DNA of 64,000 nt from Terebella lapidaria (lineage: Eukaryota > Annelida > Polychaeta > Terebellida > Terebellidae), in contig OX424568.1 in assembly GCA_949152475.1 (NCBI GenBank), forward strand, positions 4,501,667 through 4,565,666, read 5' to 3'. Under the pieces are notes generated by a model that worked only from the letters and a program-made list of their open reading frames with translations, was not told where the DNA came from and made no database searches. Shown here piece after piece: positions 63,451-64,000 of the stretch (the first letter of the stretch is position 1; each line of letters opens with the position of its first letter). The position numbers and the translations under genes were made by a program.

Positions 63451-64000
63451 TGTGGCGATTTTGCCCTAAGCACGCGGCAGGTGATTGTAAACATAAATGC
63501 CATTCATGTGGCCTTTTCGTACTTGGCCTTGTTTTGACACGCTCCGTTCGAGCGTGCGTTGCCACGGCGACGCATTGTAATTTACGCTCCAGTAAACTAT
63601 AACAATGGATCGATTAGACCTCGCGTGCGCCCTACAGCTTGTGGTGTATTATATATACACTGGAAGCGACTCGATCGAGGAGATTGTCCCGTAGTTACCG
63701 TGTCCGCAGCGACCTCCGGTGAGCGGCCCCGCCGCAAGGATCCGGAATAGCGGATGCGCGTCCGCAAGGACTCGGATGAGAGAGGACTATCCTCGAGGAT
63801 CCCGAAGAGCGGACGGTAGTCAATAACTTTACATTGGTGCCGTGACCAGGATCAGTCCGACAGTGTTCCATCGCAGCCAACCGTCACAGTGTTGTAGCCT
63901 CCTTCGTCCCTGGGGATCGCTCGCTCCTCACGGACAACTCAAACAAAATGAGTGAGAAAGATAATGGGAGGGAAAGGGAGGAAACGTTGCGGACCGGACC
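63451..64000 (+). mobile_element. LTR retrotransposon, 5' end (cut by the window edge)
   Basis: A putative 5' LTR of about 383 bp (63451-63833) starts TG and ends CA, with a TATA-like 'attatatatac' near 63649. It is followed at once by a primer-binding-site-like sequence (tggtgccgtgaccaggat, from 63835), as in BEL/Pao and some Gypsy elements. A leader and the first codons of a gag-like frame (ATG at 63948) then run off the window. The visible part looks whole. Family and age cannot be fixed without the 3' LTR and pol. Confidence 0.7.

Overview
This is AT-rich eukaryotic DNA with sparse genes and many repeats. It has intron-like signals, a (CA)n microsatellite, LINEs with ATTC-type tails, tRNA-type SINE remains, PIF/Harbinger DNA transposons, MITEs and an LTR element. 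The mix fits a marine invertebrate, most likely a mollusc or another lophotrochozoan; that placement is inference.

Only one gene looks intact: a rhodopsin-family (class A) peptide-type GPCR at 8141-9871 (+). It has all seven membrane segments and a very long third intracellular loop containing five 11-residue repeats. Its frame stays open upstream of the first ATG as far as a good splice acceptor at 8090, so an upstream exon is likely.

Layout. 1-4260: an old repeat present in two diverged copies, broken up by a LINE fragment (minus strand), a 21-bp minisatellite enclosed by a 25-bp inverted repeat, and a long (CA)n run. 4155-5771: a recent direct duplication of about 813 bp. 5930-6290: a GC-rich block. 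8141-10140: the GPCR and its 3' end. 10141-15600: no gene seen. About 15615-39540: five head-to-tail units of about 4.4-5.3 kb. Each carries a dead THAP-type zinc-finger exon, and units 1-4 also carry a LINE 3' end. The middle units are nearly identical and the outer edges are diverged, with clear mosaic exchange between units. 39640-41040: an inverted repeat with CRE-like sites, then a GC-rich block. 45190-48352: a PIF/Harbinger transposon of about 3.16 kb with 45-bp terminal inverted repeats, a Myb/SANT protein (+) and a HARBI1-type transposase (-, exons). It sits inside another repeat whose unfilled site can be read at 57131. 49051-49203: first exon or fragment of a RecQ-like helicase. 50090-50856: a tandem repeat of about 205 bp. 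50857-52998: a second, truncated Harbinger copy carrying two further MITE insertions. 55061-55234: a hairpin MITE. 55913-56168: a possible minus-strand exon. 61343-61437: two abutting perfect hairpins. 63451-64000: an LTR and the start of an LTR retrotransposon that runs off the window.

The most instructive content is the insertion history. Paired copies let filled and empty sites be compared directly for six elements. They also define a short retroposon family with a fixed 3' end, no poly(A), variable 5' truncation and target-site duplications. No cooperating multi-gene system is visible.
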